64,000 nucleotides of DNA, from contig JBBDRN010000042.1 in assembly GCA_040905445.1 (NCBI GenBank), positions 19,752 through 83,751 on the forward strand, read 5' to 3'. The notes beneath the pieces are model-generated. The model was given only the letters and a program-made list of their open reading frames with translations. It was not told where the DNA came from and ran no database searches. The translations under genes were made by a program, and so were the position numbers. This document shows, one piece after another, positions 1 to 8,951 of the stretch (the stretch's first letter is position 1; each line of letters opens with the position of its first letter). Source of the DNA: SKPT01 sp040905445. Lineage in GTDB: Bacteria; Planctomycetota; Phycisphaerae; Phycisphaerales; Phycisphaeraceae.

Positions 1-915
1 GGGGAAGGCAGGCACACGCGCATCCAGCAGACGCATCGCGGTCGCGTACATCGCCGCCTTGGCCCAGCGCCGGGGCCAGGGGTCCAGGTGGTTCGTCAGG
101 TCCAGCTCAGGCAGCGCCTCGCCGTCACGCCATTGCCGCAGCTCGCCCAGGCCGTGCACCTCGCTGACGCGGTCGACGAGCGGATGATCCACCGACACAA
201 CCTCCTTGCGCCAATCCTCGACCGACCAGTGGAAGGACTCGTTCTTCGGCTGATGCGCGCTCTGCCGGGCTCGCAGGCGGAAGCGCTTGATCATCTGGGC
301 GGGGTCGCGATGCGGGTAGTGGAGCATGGGGATGCGTGCTCGTGCAACGTGCCCGCCATACATCGGCGTGCTGCAGTGCGGCGGCCACTTCAGGGTCCGT
401 CGATAGCGGAAAAAGCGTTGCTCCGTATAGCGGGCGACCTGATAGAACCGCCGGCGCTCCTGGATAGGTCGACTCCGGTCGGCGAGCGACTCGACACCCG
501 CATCCCAGGCGGTCACGTCGCGGTCGGTCAGGCGGAAGTAGTAGGCCAGGTAATCCACCCGCCCTTCCCAAGGCCGCACGCGCTCGCGGAGAAACGCCGG
601 CGGGGTTTGGGGGAAGAATTCGTCTGCATCAAGCTTCGCCAGCCAGTCGCCGGGTTCGAGCGTGTGACGGATGCGGTCAAACATCCAGCCGCGCAGCCCG
701 TGGTGAAACCTGAGCCGGCGCTGTTCGAACGGTTTGACGCGCGCGTCGTGCCTGGCCTTGTCCTGGACGATCTCCCACGTCGCGTCGGTACTGCCGGTGT
801 CCAGAACATGAATCGCGTCGCACCACGTCAACAGATGATCGAGGCATTGGGCGAGGATGTCGTCCTCGTCGCGGACCAGCATGAGGGCGTGGATGCGCAC
901 GTACGGCTCACTCAC
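1..915 (-). CDS. Family 2-type (GT-A) glycosyltransferase, 3' end outside window
   Basis: Partial gene: 305 codons are open from a GTG start at 915 to the window edge with no stop. The N-terminus reads as a GT-A glycosyltransferase: an IHALMLVRDEDD opening, DTGSTD at about residues 39-44, and a KLDADEF metal-binding DxD-type motif at about 94-100. By family knowledge it would transfer a sugar from a nucleotide donor to a growing glycan on the cytoplasmic side of the membrane. The GTG start overlaps the TGA of the upstream kinase gene by 8 bases (GTGAGTGA), so translation is probably coupled. It is the last visible gene of the minus-strand glycan operon. Donor and acceptor cannot be read from the sequence. 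Confidence 0.8.
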   Translation of the reverse strand, partial: MSEPYVRIHALMLVRDEDDILAQCLDHLLTWCDAIHVLDTGSTDATWEIVQDKARHDARVKPFEQRRLRFHHGLRGWMFDRIRHTLEPGDWLAKLDADEFFPQTPPAFLRERVRPWEGRVDYLAYYFRLTDRDVTAWDAGVESLADRSRPIQERRRFYQVARYTEQRFFRYRRTLKWPPHCSTPMYGGHVARARIPMLHYPHRDPAQMIKRFRLRARQSAHQPKNESFHWSVEDWRKEVVSVDHPLVDRVSEVHGLGELRQWRDGEALPELDLTNHLDPWPRRWAKAAMYATAMRLLDARVPAFP

Positions 916-1561
916 CTACATCACGCCCGTCGCTGGCGGCCTGAGATACATGACCCAAAAGATGGTTCCGTGCACGCATGCTCTGATATGCCTCGCGAAC
1001 AAAGCCAAGGAAGGCGCGGCGGACCTCCGGGTGGCGGCTGCCGCGAGCTAGAAGATTCAGGCAAAACGCGCGGCCACGGGATGTTTGGCTTCCCCGATCG
1101 TAGTCGATGATCCACACGCGACCATCGGTGTCAACCATCACGTTTCGGAGCGTGAGATCGTGATGGCACACGCCTCGCCGTGACATTCGCAAGAGGACCA
1201 TTGCGACTCCACAGACGACGCGGAACAACAGAAACCATGAAATGGGCGTGTCGAAGAGGCATCGGCCATGGATACGCTGACAGACCAGGACCTCCCAGCC
1301 GTCCAACTGGCACACATCGTCGACGCGCGGCACGCCGCTGAGGTTGTCGCATCGCCGCAATAGTTCATACTCGCCGCGAGCGTCTTGACGCCCGCGTCGC
1401 ACGCCGGGGGCAATGACCTTGTAAATGACATCGGACCCAAAATAGACGCGACGACCAGCGTTAAACGGGCTCACCTGATACGGAAGGTTCGGGTCGACCC
1501 CAAGCCTCACAAGCGCTTCGTTCCAACGGCTCTCGGGCAGGTCACAGTCGGTGGTGTTCAT
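908..1561 (-). CDS. Small kinase-fold protein (WaaP/RIO-like), GEYE paralogue 1
   Basis: A 217-residue protein carrying a minimal protein-kinase-like catalytic set: lysine in VIYKVI (about 48), glutamate in RGEYELL (about 64), HHDLTLRN (133-140) as catalytic loop, and IDYD (152-155) in place of DFG. The length and pattern suit the lipopolysaccharide kinase (WaaP/Kdo kinase) or RIO-like group, which phosphorylate sugars or proteins. Because it sits among glycosyltransferases, a glycan kinase role is the simpler inference. The ATG at 1561 overlaps the upstream TGA as ATGA, which favours it over a longer start 14 codons upstream. The protein shares the [RK]GEYE motif with the genes at 1558-2292 and 4182-5474. 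Confidence 0.7.
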   Translation of the reverse strand: MNTTDCDLPESRWNEALVRLGVDPNLPYQVSPFNAGRRVYFGSDVIYKVIAPGVRRGRQDARGEYELLRRCDNLSGVPRVDDVCQLDGWEVLVCQRIHGRCLFDTPISWFLLFRVVCGVAMVLLRMSRRGVCHHDLTLRNVMVDTDGRVWIIDYDRGSQTSRGRAFCLNLLARGSRHPEVRRAFLGFVREAYQSMRARNHLLGHVSQAASDGRDVGE

Positions 1562-2292
1562 CGTTGGTTCGTCAAGCGTCGTCTGCCCCACAACCGCTGG
1601 CAAATGGTTCGAGGCTTGAACACGAGTTGGAGCGGCGTCGGCAGCCGTCTGAGAAGGTGGTCCTGCACGAAGTGGAGGAAGTTGCGGTTGCCGCCTTGGC
1701 TAGGCGACCGCGTGTGAGGCAAGGCAAGAAAGTTGTGGTAGAACGCGGCGAGGCGGCCCGTGCGGCTTGCGTGGCCGAAGTCGACCAGCACCACGCGGCC
1801 GTCATGAGCGAGGAGGATGTTTCGCGAGACGACGTCCTTGTGCACGAGGCCGTAAATGGACATCACACCAAGGGTACAGCCGACGCTCCAAGCGATCCGG
1901 ATGGTTCGTGGCAGGGACACCGTCGATCGTTCGAGCGTTTCGCCGTCGATCGCTTCCATATCGAGGCGTTCGACCTTCTCGTCTCGCGTGTAGCCGAGGA
2001 CTTGAGGAATTCTTCGGCTGCGCTGGCAAGCCAGCAAGGCCTCATACTCGCCCTTGAGCGGCAAGGTGTCGTGGCGGTCGATGGCCTGCAGGTCCGCGAG
2101 CTGAACCTTGCAGACCCGATCATCCAGTCGGTAGACGCGCCGATAGGGCCCGGAGTCGACCTCTTGAACGAGCAGGCCGCCGGGCACAGCCTGATCCAGC
2201 ATGGCGCGCATGGCCGCGTGTTGAACGCTCATGGGCGGTTGACCTGTGTGCGGGAAGCCGTCGGGGCCCTTCGAGGGAGAGGTTCCCGTCAC
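1558..2292 (-). CDS. Small kinase-fold protein (WaaP/RIO-like), GEYE paralogue 2
   Basis: A 244-residue kinase-like protein with lysine at about 62 (CKVQ), GEYEALL at about 81-87, catalytic loop HKDVVSRN (151-158) and DFG (171-173), so all core catalytic residues are present. This DFG is canonical, unlike the DYD of its downstream paralogue. It begins with GTG at 2292, which overlaps the TGA of the upstream methyltransferase (GTGA). An in-frame ATG at 2232 with a weak AGGT before it is an alternative start. The C-terminal tail is basic. By position it is expected to phosphorylate a glycan or lipid-linked sugar, but a protein substrate cannot be excluded. Confidence 0.7.
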   Translation of the reverse strand: MTGTSPSKGPDGFPHTGQPPMSVQHAAMRAMLDQAVPGGLLVQEVDSGPYRRVYRLDDRVCKVQLADLQAIDRHDTLPLKGEYEALLACQRSRRIPQVLGYTRDEKVERLDMEAIDGETLERSTVSLPRTIRIAWSVGCTLGVMSIYGLVHKDVVSRNILLAHDGRVVLVDFGHASRTGRLAAFYHNFLALPHTRSPSQGGNRNFLHFVQDHLLRRLPTPLQLVFKPRTICQRLWGRRRLTNQR

Positions 2293-3086
2293 GGACGCGT
2301 CTTGCGCGCCTCGATCAGCATGTACTCGCCGTCCTGGAGCACGGCGCGCGACGCGGTGTACCGCAGGAAGTTACGGCGGGCCCGGTCCTCGGGTACGGCG
2401 CGAGTGAGTAGTCGGATCATCCAGGCTGCGGGGCTCAGCCAGCGGCTGGCACGGATCGCCGCGCCCCAGACGTCGATGACCTGGAAGCCGGTGTTGCCGA
2501 GCTGGTTGGCGATCTGTGGAAACATCAGGTAGTGGCGTACGTGGGCCTCGGGGTCGTCGATCGTCTGCTGCATCATGCCTTCGTTGACGGCATTGTTGAT
2601 CGAGCCGTAGACAAGGAAGCGCAGGCGTGCCTTGATCGACGCGTAGTTATTCACGTTGATGTACAGGGTTCCGTTGGGCTTAAGGATTCGGTGGAACTCG
2701 CGGATGGCGCCGCCCGGGTTGTAGAGTCGGTGCAGGCCGTTGACGCAGGCGACGACATCAAAGCATTCGTCATCGTAGGGCAGAGCCTCATTGAGGTTGG
2801 CAACTTTGAACGGGAGGTTCGGGTGGTTCAGCTTGAAGTTGCCGGCGTCGATGTCCGAACAGTGGACGTCCCAGCCGCGATCGAGCAGGAACTGAGCGAA
2901 GATGCCTTCACCGGCGGGGATGTCGAGAACTTTGCCGGGCTTGAGGCCAGCGAAGACGCGACGGATCGCGTCGTGAGAACCACGCGAACCGATGATTTTC
3001 ATTGCCTCGGCGGGTTGATCGCTCGGGGCAGGCGCGGGCGAAGCGGCGGTGGTGTCGACAGGAGTGGAATGGGGGGTGTTGGTCAT
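2289..3086 (-). CDS. SAM-dependent class I methyltransferase
   Basis: A 265-residue protein. The SAM-binding motif I is VLDIPAGEG at about 53-61, followed by an acidic CSDID (about 77-80) that would bind the ribose. The later stretches CFDVVACVNGLHRL and RILKPNGTLYINV are typical of the Methyltransf_11/UbiE-like group. The first 28 residues are Thr/Ser/Pro/Ala-rich and look disordered. It lies 18 bp after the upstream phosphotransferase gene and overlaps the next gene by four bases. A role in methylating a sugar or a non-reducing glycan end is inferred only from context. Confidence 0.75.
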   Translation of the reverse strand: MTNTPHSTPVDTTAASPAPAPSDQPAEAMKIIGSRGSHDAIRRVFAGLKPGKVLDIPAGEGIFAQFLLDRGWDVHCSDIDAGNFKLNHPNLPFKVANLNEALPYDDECFDVVACVNGLHRLYNPGGAIREFHRILKPNGTLYINVNNYASIKARLRFLVYGSINNAVNEGMMQQTIDDPEAHVRHYLMFPQIANQLGNTGFQVIDVWGAAIRASRWLSPAAWMIRLLTRAVPEDRARRNFLRYTASRAVLQDGEYMLIEARKTRP

Positions 3087-3104
3087 GAACGTGAACCTTG
3101 GGGA

Positions 3105-4166
3105 TCAGTGAAGTGGAGAGAGGGCGTGGTGCAGTAGCGCGTCCTGAGATACCTGCAGGGGATGAAGGACGCTGGTGCCATCCCCCCGACGTCGGTGGTA
3201 GACAAAGGCCGCATGGATGTCCAACGCATCCGCCTTTGGCTCATGCTCCTGGCAGAAGCGGCACAGTCGAGCGTACCCCTCGTCCGGCTGGTCTTGGAAC
3301 AGGGCCCGATGTCGCGACTTGAAATACGACACCCCATCCACGAGCACGGGCGCCGCCTTGGCCGCGCGCTCCCAGTCGATCAGCCAGAGATCGTCGCCGT
3401 CGCGCATGACGTTGTTGGGCTGGAGGTCACCATGCACGGCACACACCGCGATGGGCCTGTCCGGCTCGTCCAGCAGCGGGCGAAGCCAGGGCTCGTCGGC
3501 GGGCTCGGTGCCCGATGGCGTGAACTCCGAGGGGCCAAGCTCGCCGGTGGTGACCAGCTCGCGGGCCGGCACGTGGCGGATGGGCCCACTGTAACGCTGC
3601 TGAAGCGGGCGCAGCTCAGCCCAGCTCGCGCCGGCCGGCCGCAGCGTCGCGGGCGTCATCGTGGTGGCCAGGTAGCAGACCTCGCCGCACGTCCCGAAGC
3701 TGAGCACGCGTGGCGCCTTGAAGCCCAGCCCCTCGCCGCCGCGCAGGCGCTCGAGCGCATCGCGTTCGCGCTGGAACTGGAAGCGGTCCTTGTCGTGGCG
3801 CGAGAGCTTGACGAACGCGGTCGGGCCACCGTCGATGAAGGCGAACGCGTAGAGGCGGTGTTGCTTTTTCGAGCTGGGCCAAGCGATGACGGGCTGAAGC
3901 CGGCCCAGGTTGAGGTGCGTCTCGATCGCGTCGAGGCAGGGCGCGAGGCCGGGCCAGAGGCTGTCGAGATGATCGAGCGAGCACGTGCGACCGAGCAGGC
4001 TGGTGAGGTGGAGGCTCTGGGCGCGGAGCATCCACTTGCGCCAGCGGGCGCGGTTGGTGGTGAAGACCGGGTAGCGTTCGATCGCCTGCCGGCGCAGCGC
4101 CGCCGGTCGCCGGGGCACGGCGAGGACGGGTTGGCCGCGGAAGCTGTAGAGGCGGAAGTGGGGCAT
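3105..4166 (-). CDS. Phosphotransferase of the aminoglycoside-kinase (APH) fold
   Basis: A 353-residue protein. The kinase core is in the C-terminal two-thirds: FVKLSRHD (lysine about 120), ERDALERL (glutamate about 134), VHGDLQPNN (244-252) as catalytic loop and LIDWE (262-266) with the metal-binding aspartate. The HGDxxPxN pattern is that of APH/choline-kinase/HSK2 enzymes, which phosphorylate small molecules or sugars. The roughly 100-residue N-terminal extension is Arg-rich and unassigned. It is less like the GEYE kinases nearby, so this operon holds at least two separate kinase lineages. It starts 15 bp after the stop of the fused kinase gene. Antibiotic resistance is not suggested by the context. 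Confidence 0.72.
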   Translation of the reverse strand: MPHFRLYSFRGQPVLAVPRRPAALRRQAIERYPVFTTNRARWRKWMLRAQSLHLTSLLGRTCSLDHLDSLWPGLAPCLDAIETHLNLGRLQPVIAWPSSKKQHRLYAFAFIDGGPTAFVKLSRHDKDRFQFQRERDALERLRGGEGLGFKAPRVLSFGTCGEVCYLATTMTPATLRPAGASWAELRPLQQRYSGPIRHVPARELVTTGELGPSEFTPSGTEPADEPWLRPLLDEPDRPIAVCAVHGDLQPNNVMRDGDDLWLIDWERAAKAAPVLVDGVSYFKSRHRALFQDQPDEGYARLCRFCQEHEPKADALDIHAAFVYHRRRGDGTSVLHPLQVSQDALLHHALSPLH

Positions 4167-4181
4167 GGTTTCAGTGTGAGG

Positions 4182-5474
4182 TCATGTTCCGGCAGAGTCC
4201 GCGGCCGGGTTCTCCGTAGTCGGATAGGCGATCAACGCCATGTCACGATTGTCTCGGTAGAGCGTGGCAAACCCCGCCACGTCCAAGGCCTCACGCCCGG
4301 CCAGCCACGCCGCAACCGTGCCGAGGCGCATCCCACATTCACGTGTCAGCAGCTCGAACAGCCGCTGCGGGTCGCCGCCGAAACGCTGTACCCGCGGACG
4401 CCAGTAGCGCAAGACGACCATCGGCCGTGCGCGTTGAAGCAGTGCGCGGGCACCCGCCAGCACGCGCAGCTCATCGCCATCTGCATCGACAATCAGCAGG
4501 CGAACGTTGGCAACAGGACCGAGCACATCGTCCAGCGGCCGACGCAGGGCCGGTGCCATGCGCGCACCCGCCGCAGGCGAGTTGTGTTTACGATGCATCC
4601 AGGCCCGGCTGATACTGTTTGAAGGCCGCGCCGCATGTGCCGTGACCTGGCAACCAGCGACATCACGGTCTGACGTCGGGTTCGGCGCCACCAGGTGGTG
4701 GTGTCCGGCCGCCGCGTATCCGACCGCCTGATCGAACCACGCGGGCGAGCCCTTTGTGCTTGCGCACACGATGCTGTCCGTCGGCCGCAGAATCCTCGCC
4801 CACGCCGCTGCCAGGTCGACTTCAGATGTCGGCTCGGCCAAGGGGCGGAAGCGGATGAAACGCATGAGCCGGCGCAACCCCACCGACATGAACGAGGGAA
4901 GCGCCAGCTTGACGAGCGCCGCCATGTTCCGCCGGAACGCGCGGACGACACTTTCCCGACCAGCCGCACCGAAGTCAATGACGTACGGCCGCCCGTGTGC
5001 ACCGACAATAATGTTCGAGGCGTGCAGATCGTTGTGGCTAACACCGCGCCATGATAGCCGCGCAACCACCGGAACGAGGCGAAGGAGGATCAACGCCCGC
5101 CGGACCCACGAAACGCCCATGTGTGGCAGGATCTGTCCCACGACATGCTCGAAACTGGCACACTCGGCCACATCGCTGCACTTGAAAGTCATCGCCGCGG
5201 CCACACCCGGTATGTCAGAGCATGTTTCCACGATCTCGTACTCGCCCCTGAGCGAGCCGGGGCCACGGCCACAATCGTCAAGCTTGAGCAGGACCTTGTG
5301 GACAAGGCGCTCGTCAGCGTACACTCGACGATGCGGATCCAGCTTGTTGATAAATATCAACTCGGCATCCGCGATATCAAAATGCTCGATCGCCTCCGCC
5401 CACAGCGGCTCGATATCGAGAGCCGCATGCGGTCGCGGTGGCTCGGCCAATGGCGTCGTTGACGGCTTGGTCAT
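4182..5474 (-). CDS. GEYE kinase domain fused to degenerate FkbM-like methyltransferase domain
   Basis: A 430-residue two-domain protein. Residues about 40-215 form a kinase-like domain: HKVLLK (60-64), RGEYE (76-80), HNDLHASN (147-154) and DFG (167-169). Residues about 225-425 resemble the C-terminal half of FkbM-family methyltransferases: a PLDDVLG stretch, then LLIVDADGDELRVLAGA (about 326-342), which matches the family's IDVEGxExxVLxGA. The expected SAM motif I (DVGANxG) is replaced by a sequence containing CASTKGS, so methyl transfer looks doubtful. The ATG at 5474 overlaps the TGA of the upstream glycosyltransferase (ATGA). A longer open frame extends upstream but lies antiphase inside that gene. 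I do not know of a described protein with this fusion. Confidence 0.68.
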   Translation of the reverse strand: MTKPSTTPLAEPPRPHAALDIEPLWAEAIEHFDIADAELIFINKLDPHRRVYADERLVHKVLLKLDDCGRGPGSLRGEYEIVETCSDIPGVAAAMTFKCSDVAECASFEHVVGQILPHMGVSWVRRALILLRLVPVVARLSWRGVSHNDLHASNIIVGAHGRPYVIDFGAAGRESVVRAFRRNMAALVKLALPSFMSVGLRRLMRFIRFRPLAEPTSEVDLAAAWARILRPTDSIVCASTKGSPAWFDQAVGYAAAGHHHLVAPNPTSDRDVAGCQVTAHAARPSNSISRAWMHRKHNSPAAGARMAPALRRPLDDVLGPVANVRLLIVDADGDELRVLAGARALLQRARPMVVLRYWRPRVQRFGGDPQRLFELLTRECGMRLGTVAAWLAGREALDVAGFATLYRDNRDMALIAYPTTENPAADSAGT

Positions 5475-6652
5475 TCCTGCGCCGCCTCCCCCGCCACGCG
5501 CCGCGCCATCGCTGTTTCGCTGTAGCGGGCGAGCGCGACTTCGCGGGCGGCGTCGGCGAGTTGGCGGCAGAGCTCGCGGTCGGTGATGACGCGGCGAAGC
5601 GCGTCGACGAGGGCGTCTTCGTCGCCCGGCTGCGTGACCAGGCCGGTGTGCTCGTGCTTGATGGCCTGAACCGTGTCGCCGCAGTCGGTGGCGACGATGG
5701 CCAGGCCCGCCATCATCATCTCGAGCAGCGTCAGGCTCAGGCCTTCGTGGTAGGACGTCTGCACGCCGATGCTGCCCGAGCGCAGCAGCGCGGCGGTGTC
5801 GTCCACCCAACCGGGCGCGTCGAGGATGTCGCCGATGCCGAGCTCGTCGATCAGGGCGCGGGTCTGGCGTTCATGCTCGGGGCCTTCGCTGTGGGCGGTG
5901 GCGGCCCCGGCCATGACGACGCGGAAGCGCAGGCCCTCGGCCTTGAGCCGGGCGACGGCGCGGACGAACATCTGCGGGTTCTTGACCGACGCGATGCGGG
6001 CCATCCAGACGAGCGTCGGCACGTCGGCGTCGACGTCGGCGGTCCAGTCGGTCTCGGCGACGGCGTTGGGAAAGACGCGGGCGCGCCCGGTGAGCTCGGG
6101 AGCGCGAGTGACGAGGCGGTCGATGATATCCTGAGCGTCGCCGTAGATGTTTTCGCACCGCCCGAGCGCCCAGCGCATGAGCTTGAGTCGTAGGCCGGTG
6201 TCTTCGAGCACGCTCTGGGGCATGTGCCAGGTGAACCAGAGCCGTGGCGGGCGTCGCATGGCGCGCGTGGCCAGCGCGGCGAAGACAATGGACAGGCGTG
6301 AGCCGTGGACGTGGAGCACGTCGATGCGGTGCTCGCGGATGAGCCGGCGAAGCTGACGTGCGGCGGCGAGGATGGCGAAGCGCCCACCGCGATGGACGCC
6401 GAGGCTGAAGGCGGGGATGCCGGAGTCGTCGTGCTGGACGTATGAGCCGGTCTCGCGAAGGGCGATGAGGATGGAGCGCACGCCGATCTGGTGCAGGCCG
6501 CGGCCGATGCTGAAGGTGACGCGTTCGGCGCCGCCTTCACCGTAGGTGCTCATGAGCTGGGCGATGCAGAGTTCGCCGTGGGCGTGCGCGGCGGGGGGAG
6601 CGGCGCTGGGGCGGGCCGGCTCGGTGGTGAGGGGGTCGGAGATTTGGGTCAT
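5471..6652 (-). CDS. Glycosyltransferase family 4 (GT-B)
   Basis: A 393-residue protein with the GT4 layout. The N-terminal domain has an acceptor-side glycine motif (STYGEGGAERVT), and the C-terminal nucleotide-sugar domain has LVWMARIASVKNP and the signature YHEGLSLTLLEMMMAGLAIVATDCG, containing the E-x7-E pair. These enzymes are retaining transferases that act on the inner face of the membrane. The ATG at 6652 overlaps the upstream TGA (ATGA), which argues against the in-frame start 21 codons earlier. It is part of the coupled glycan operon. The donor sugar is not readable. Confidence 0.85.
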   Translation of the reverse strand: MTQISDPLTTEPARPSAAPPAAHAHGELCIAQLMSTYGEGGAERVTFSIGRGLHQIGVRSILIALRETGSYVQHDDSGIPAFSLGVHRGGRFAILAAARQLRRLIREHRIDVLHVHGSRLSIVFAALATRAMRRPPRLWFTWHMPQSVLEDTGLRLKLMRWALGRCENIYGDAQDIIDRLVTRAPELTGRARVFPNAVAETDWTADVDADVPTLVWMARIASVKNPQMFVRAVARLKAEGLRFRVVMAGAATAHSEGPEHERQTRALIDELGIGDILDAPGWVDDTAALLRSGSIGVQTSYHEGLSLTLLEMMMAGLAIVATDCGDTVQAIKHEHTGLVTQPGDEDALVDALRRVITDRELCRQLADAAREVALARYSETAMARRVAGEAAQE

Positions 6653-7743
6653 GCTTCGGCTCCCTTGACAAGCTGCTCGGCGGCTGGCGGCGCCTGAGTG
6701 CGACCTTCGCGCCACGGGCTGATGCCGAGCAGGCGCTTGATCCGCCGGATCGATGCTTCGAGGCTCGCCAACACAAGCCCCTGGAGCGCCGGGTCATTGC
6801 GTGTCACGGCCTGCATCAGTTTGGCGGGGATCGTCCGCGGAGTCAGCCAGTCATGGCTGGAGACGCCTTCGATCATCTCGGCGTGACGACGCGCGAGCCA
6901 GGTATAGGGGCTCAACTCCGCGTTGACACGGTCGTAGTAAGCACGCAACGACCAGGGCCGGATGGGATAGGCAAATCGCCACGGCTGGCCGGCCTGGGCG
7001 TGGACGAACAGCGCCAGGCGGCCACCCGAAGCGTTCAACCGGTCGCGCACGCGAAAGCTCGACGGGCCGAAGTGCTGGATGATGTCGCGGCCGTTCTGGA
7101 GGAAGCGCAGCGGAATGCCGCCATAGGTGTCCGAGCCCAGCAGGGCCATCAGCACGTCTTGGTCGCCCACCATGTGGACCGGGCGGTCGTAGACGAGTTG
7201 TGCCTGAGCGGCCACGTAAGCCGGAGCCCCGAGCATCTGCTCCCAGATCTGGAGCAGTGGCCGGTGGTCGCGAGTGACGGCGACGACGCAGCTATTGGTC
7301 GTCACGTGCAGGGATCGGCCGACGGCGAGCCCCCAACGCCGGGTGCGCGTGGCCCCCGCCGCCTGCCAAGCCCACGGGTACTCCTCGGCGACGACGATGT
7401 GGTCGGCGGGGACGGCATTGAAGAACGCGGCCACGTCGCCCGTCACCATGACATCGGCGTCGATCCATGCCACGCGCTCATAACCCCGATCCAGCAGGTC
7501 GAGCAGCATGGTCGGCTTGACGTTCCATGATCGGCCGCGCAGGTCGGGCCCCTGAAACTGGAGCACCCGCGCCGATGCGTGTTCGTCGTGCGGCAGGTCG
7601 CTGCAGGGCGTGCCGCTGACGACGATATCCGCGCTGCCCGAGCAACGCTGGAGGCTGGCCACGAGCAGGGCGAGGCCGACCTTCGCGTCATCGCGATCCT
7701 CGTGGCACGCGATGGCGATGGTGGGGGGAGAGGGGGGGGTCAT
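6649..7743 (-). CDS. GT-A type nucleotide-sugar transferase-like protein
   Basis: A 364-residue protein beginning TIAIACHEDRDD. It has VAWIDADVMV at about 91-100, a DxD-type site, and a donor-pocket style region with WNVKPTMLLDLL before it, as in capsular or GT8-like transferases of the nucleotide-diphospho-sugar transferase superfamily. The C-terminal 80 residues are basic and may contact the membrane. The start ATG at 7743 overlaps the previous stop as ATGA, so the longer in-frame start is unlikely. The family assignment is to the superfamily only. Confidence 0.68.
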   Translation of the reverse strand: MTPPSPPTIAIACHEDRDDAKVGLALLVASLQRCSGSADIVVSGTPCSDLPHDEHASARVLQFQGPDLRGRSWNVKPTMLLDLLDRGYERVAWIDADVMVTGDVAAFFNAVPADHIVVAEEYPWAWQAAGATRTRRWGLAVGRSLHVTTNSCVVAVTRDHRPLLQIWEQMLGAPAYVAAQAQLVYDRPVHMVGDQDVLMALLGSDTYGGIPLRFLQNGRDIIQHFGPSSFRVRDRLNASGGRLALFVHAQAGQPWRFAYPIRPWSLRAYYDRVNAELSPYTWLARRHAEMIEGVSSHDWLTPRTIPAKLMQAVTRNDPALQGLVLASLEASIRRIKRLLGISPWREGRTQAPPAAEQLVKGAEA

Positions 7744-8906
7744 GAGCTTGTAGGCTGCGCCTGGCGTTGAAACTCGTCGGTGCGCGTTCGACGCTGGGCG
7801 CGCACCAGTTGCGGCGACCACACAACCTCACCTTCGCGTTCGATCGGCGCCGCGTCGCCGAAGTGCAGAAGGAAGTCTTCGAAGGCGTTCGCGAACGCAA
7901 GGACGCCGCGGCGCAGTTCGCCGAACAGCGCCTCGTCCATCGCGGTGAGCTGCTTGCGCAGCGCGTCGGCACAGGAAGCATGGGTGCCGGCGAAGTCTGC
8001 CTCATAGGGATCGACGCGCAGTGTTGGTGCGTCGGCCTGCCGCATCCGCCGGGCCATGGCGAGGAACGCGTCCTCGGGCGCGTCGAGGTTCTTGAGGTAC
8101 CAGAGGTAGTGCAGCCGCCAGGCGACGTTGGGGCTTCGGCCTTTTTCCAGCTCGAGCGCGGTGCTGCACAGGTTGGAGACGTGGCTGTAGGGCCGAACGT
8201 CGTGCGGCGGCGTCAGGCCCCGCTCGGGCGTGCGCCATTGCAGGCTGGAGAACGGGTCCATGTGGATCAGGCGGCCGTGATGACGCCGGCTCGCGTGGAA
8301 ACAGTCGATCGGCCGATGAGTCTGCCGCAGCCAGTGCACGTCGACGCCCAGGCACCAAGTGCCGATGATCGCATCCTCGTCCTTCAATCCGTCAAAGTGC
8401 GTGTAGTCCGTGCCGCAGAAGCGCCACACATGATCCCGCATCGCCTGGTGAACACGGTCAAAGTGATTGGGAACGAGCGGGTACAGATCGAAGTCATGCA
8501 GGATCGCGTAACGCGACTGACACTGCTTGAGCCCAACGAGGCAGCAGCCGGCATGATAGAACGCCCCGCTGTTGGCGCGTTCGATGATGCGGCCGCTGTG
8601 CGGCTCCAGGAAGTGGAACCGCAGCGGTATGTTCGGATAGGCCCGGCGCGCTGATTCCATCAGCGCCTCGGCCCCGGGCCGTGGCGTGCGGTCAAACACG
8701 ATGTGGAACTCATGGAGATCCGTGAGATCCAGTTGCCCGATGAACCGGAGATTGACCTCGAGCAGGGAGCGCAGCATCCAGGGCGCACCCATGACGATGC
8801 TGTACCCGTCGCGGGTGGCGGGCTTGTCGCCCCAACGGATCATGGGGCGCAGGCACTGCTTGATGGCGTATCGCGCCAAGCGGGTTTTCAGCGGTTGAAA
8901 CGCCAT
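7740..8906 (-). CDS. Putative GT-A fold glycosyltransferase of unrecognised family
   Basis: A 388-residue protein. HDFDLYPL at about 137-144 looks like a DxD metal site, preceded by YAILHDFD, a hydrophobic strand as in galactosyltransferase-type GT-A enzymes. The later stretch has many His and Trp residues (HASRRHHGRLIH, WRLHYLWYL). The ATG at 8906 is preferred; a GTG two codons upstream is possible. The stop overlaps the next start (ATGA). No close family comes to mind, so the enzymatic role is inferred from the DxD and the operon. Confidence 0.55.
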   Translation of the reverse strand: MAFQPLKTRLARYAIKQCLRPMIRWGDKPATRDGYSIVMGAPWMLRSLLEVNLRFIGQLDLTDLHEFHIVFDRTPRPGAEALMESARRAYPNIPLRFHFLEPHSGRIIERANSGAFYHAGCCLVGLKQCQSRYAILHDFDLYPLVPNHFDRVHQAMRDHVWRFCGTDYTHFDGLKDEDAIIGTWCLGVDVHWLRQTHRPIDCFHASRRHHGRLIHMDPFSSLQWRTPERGLTPPHDVRPYSHVSNLCSTALELEKGRSPNVAWRLHYLWYLKNLDAPEDAFLAMARRMRQADAPTLRVDPYEADFAGTHASCADALRKQLTAMDEALFGELRRGVLAFANAFEDFLLHFGDAAPIEREGEVVWSPQLVRAQRRTRTDEFQRQAQPTSS

Positions 8907-8951
8907 TGTCACTCGCGACCGGTTGGTCGCTTCCGGTCGGCGTCCATTTGA

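Noticed and set aside
3162..4622. Plus-strand frame of 486 codons in the glycan operon
   Set aside because: It is antisense to two kinase-fold genes with intact catalytic motifs, and its own sequence has no motif.
5475..5810. 112-codon N-terminal extension of the kinase-FkbM fusion
   Set aside because: It lies in another frame of the glycosyltransferase gene and is Arg/His-rich. The ATGA overlap at 5471-5474 marks the true start.
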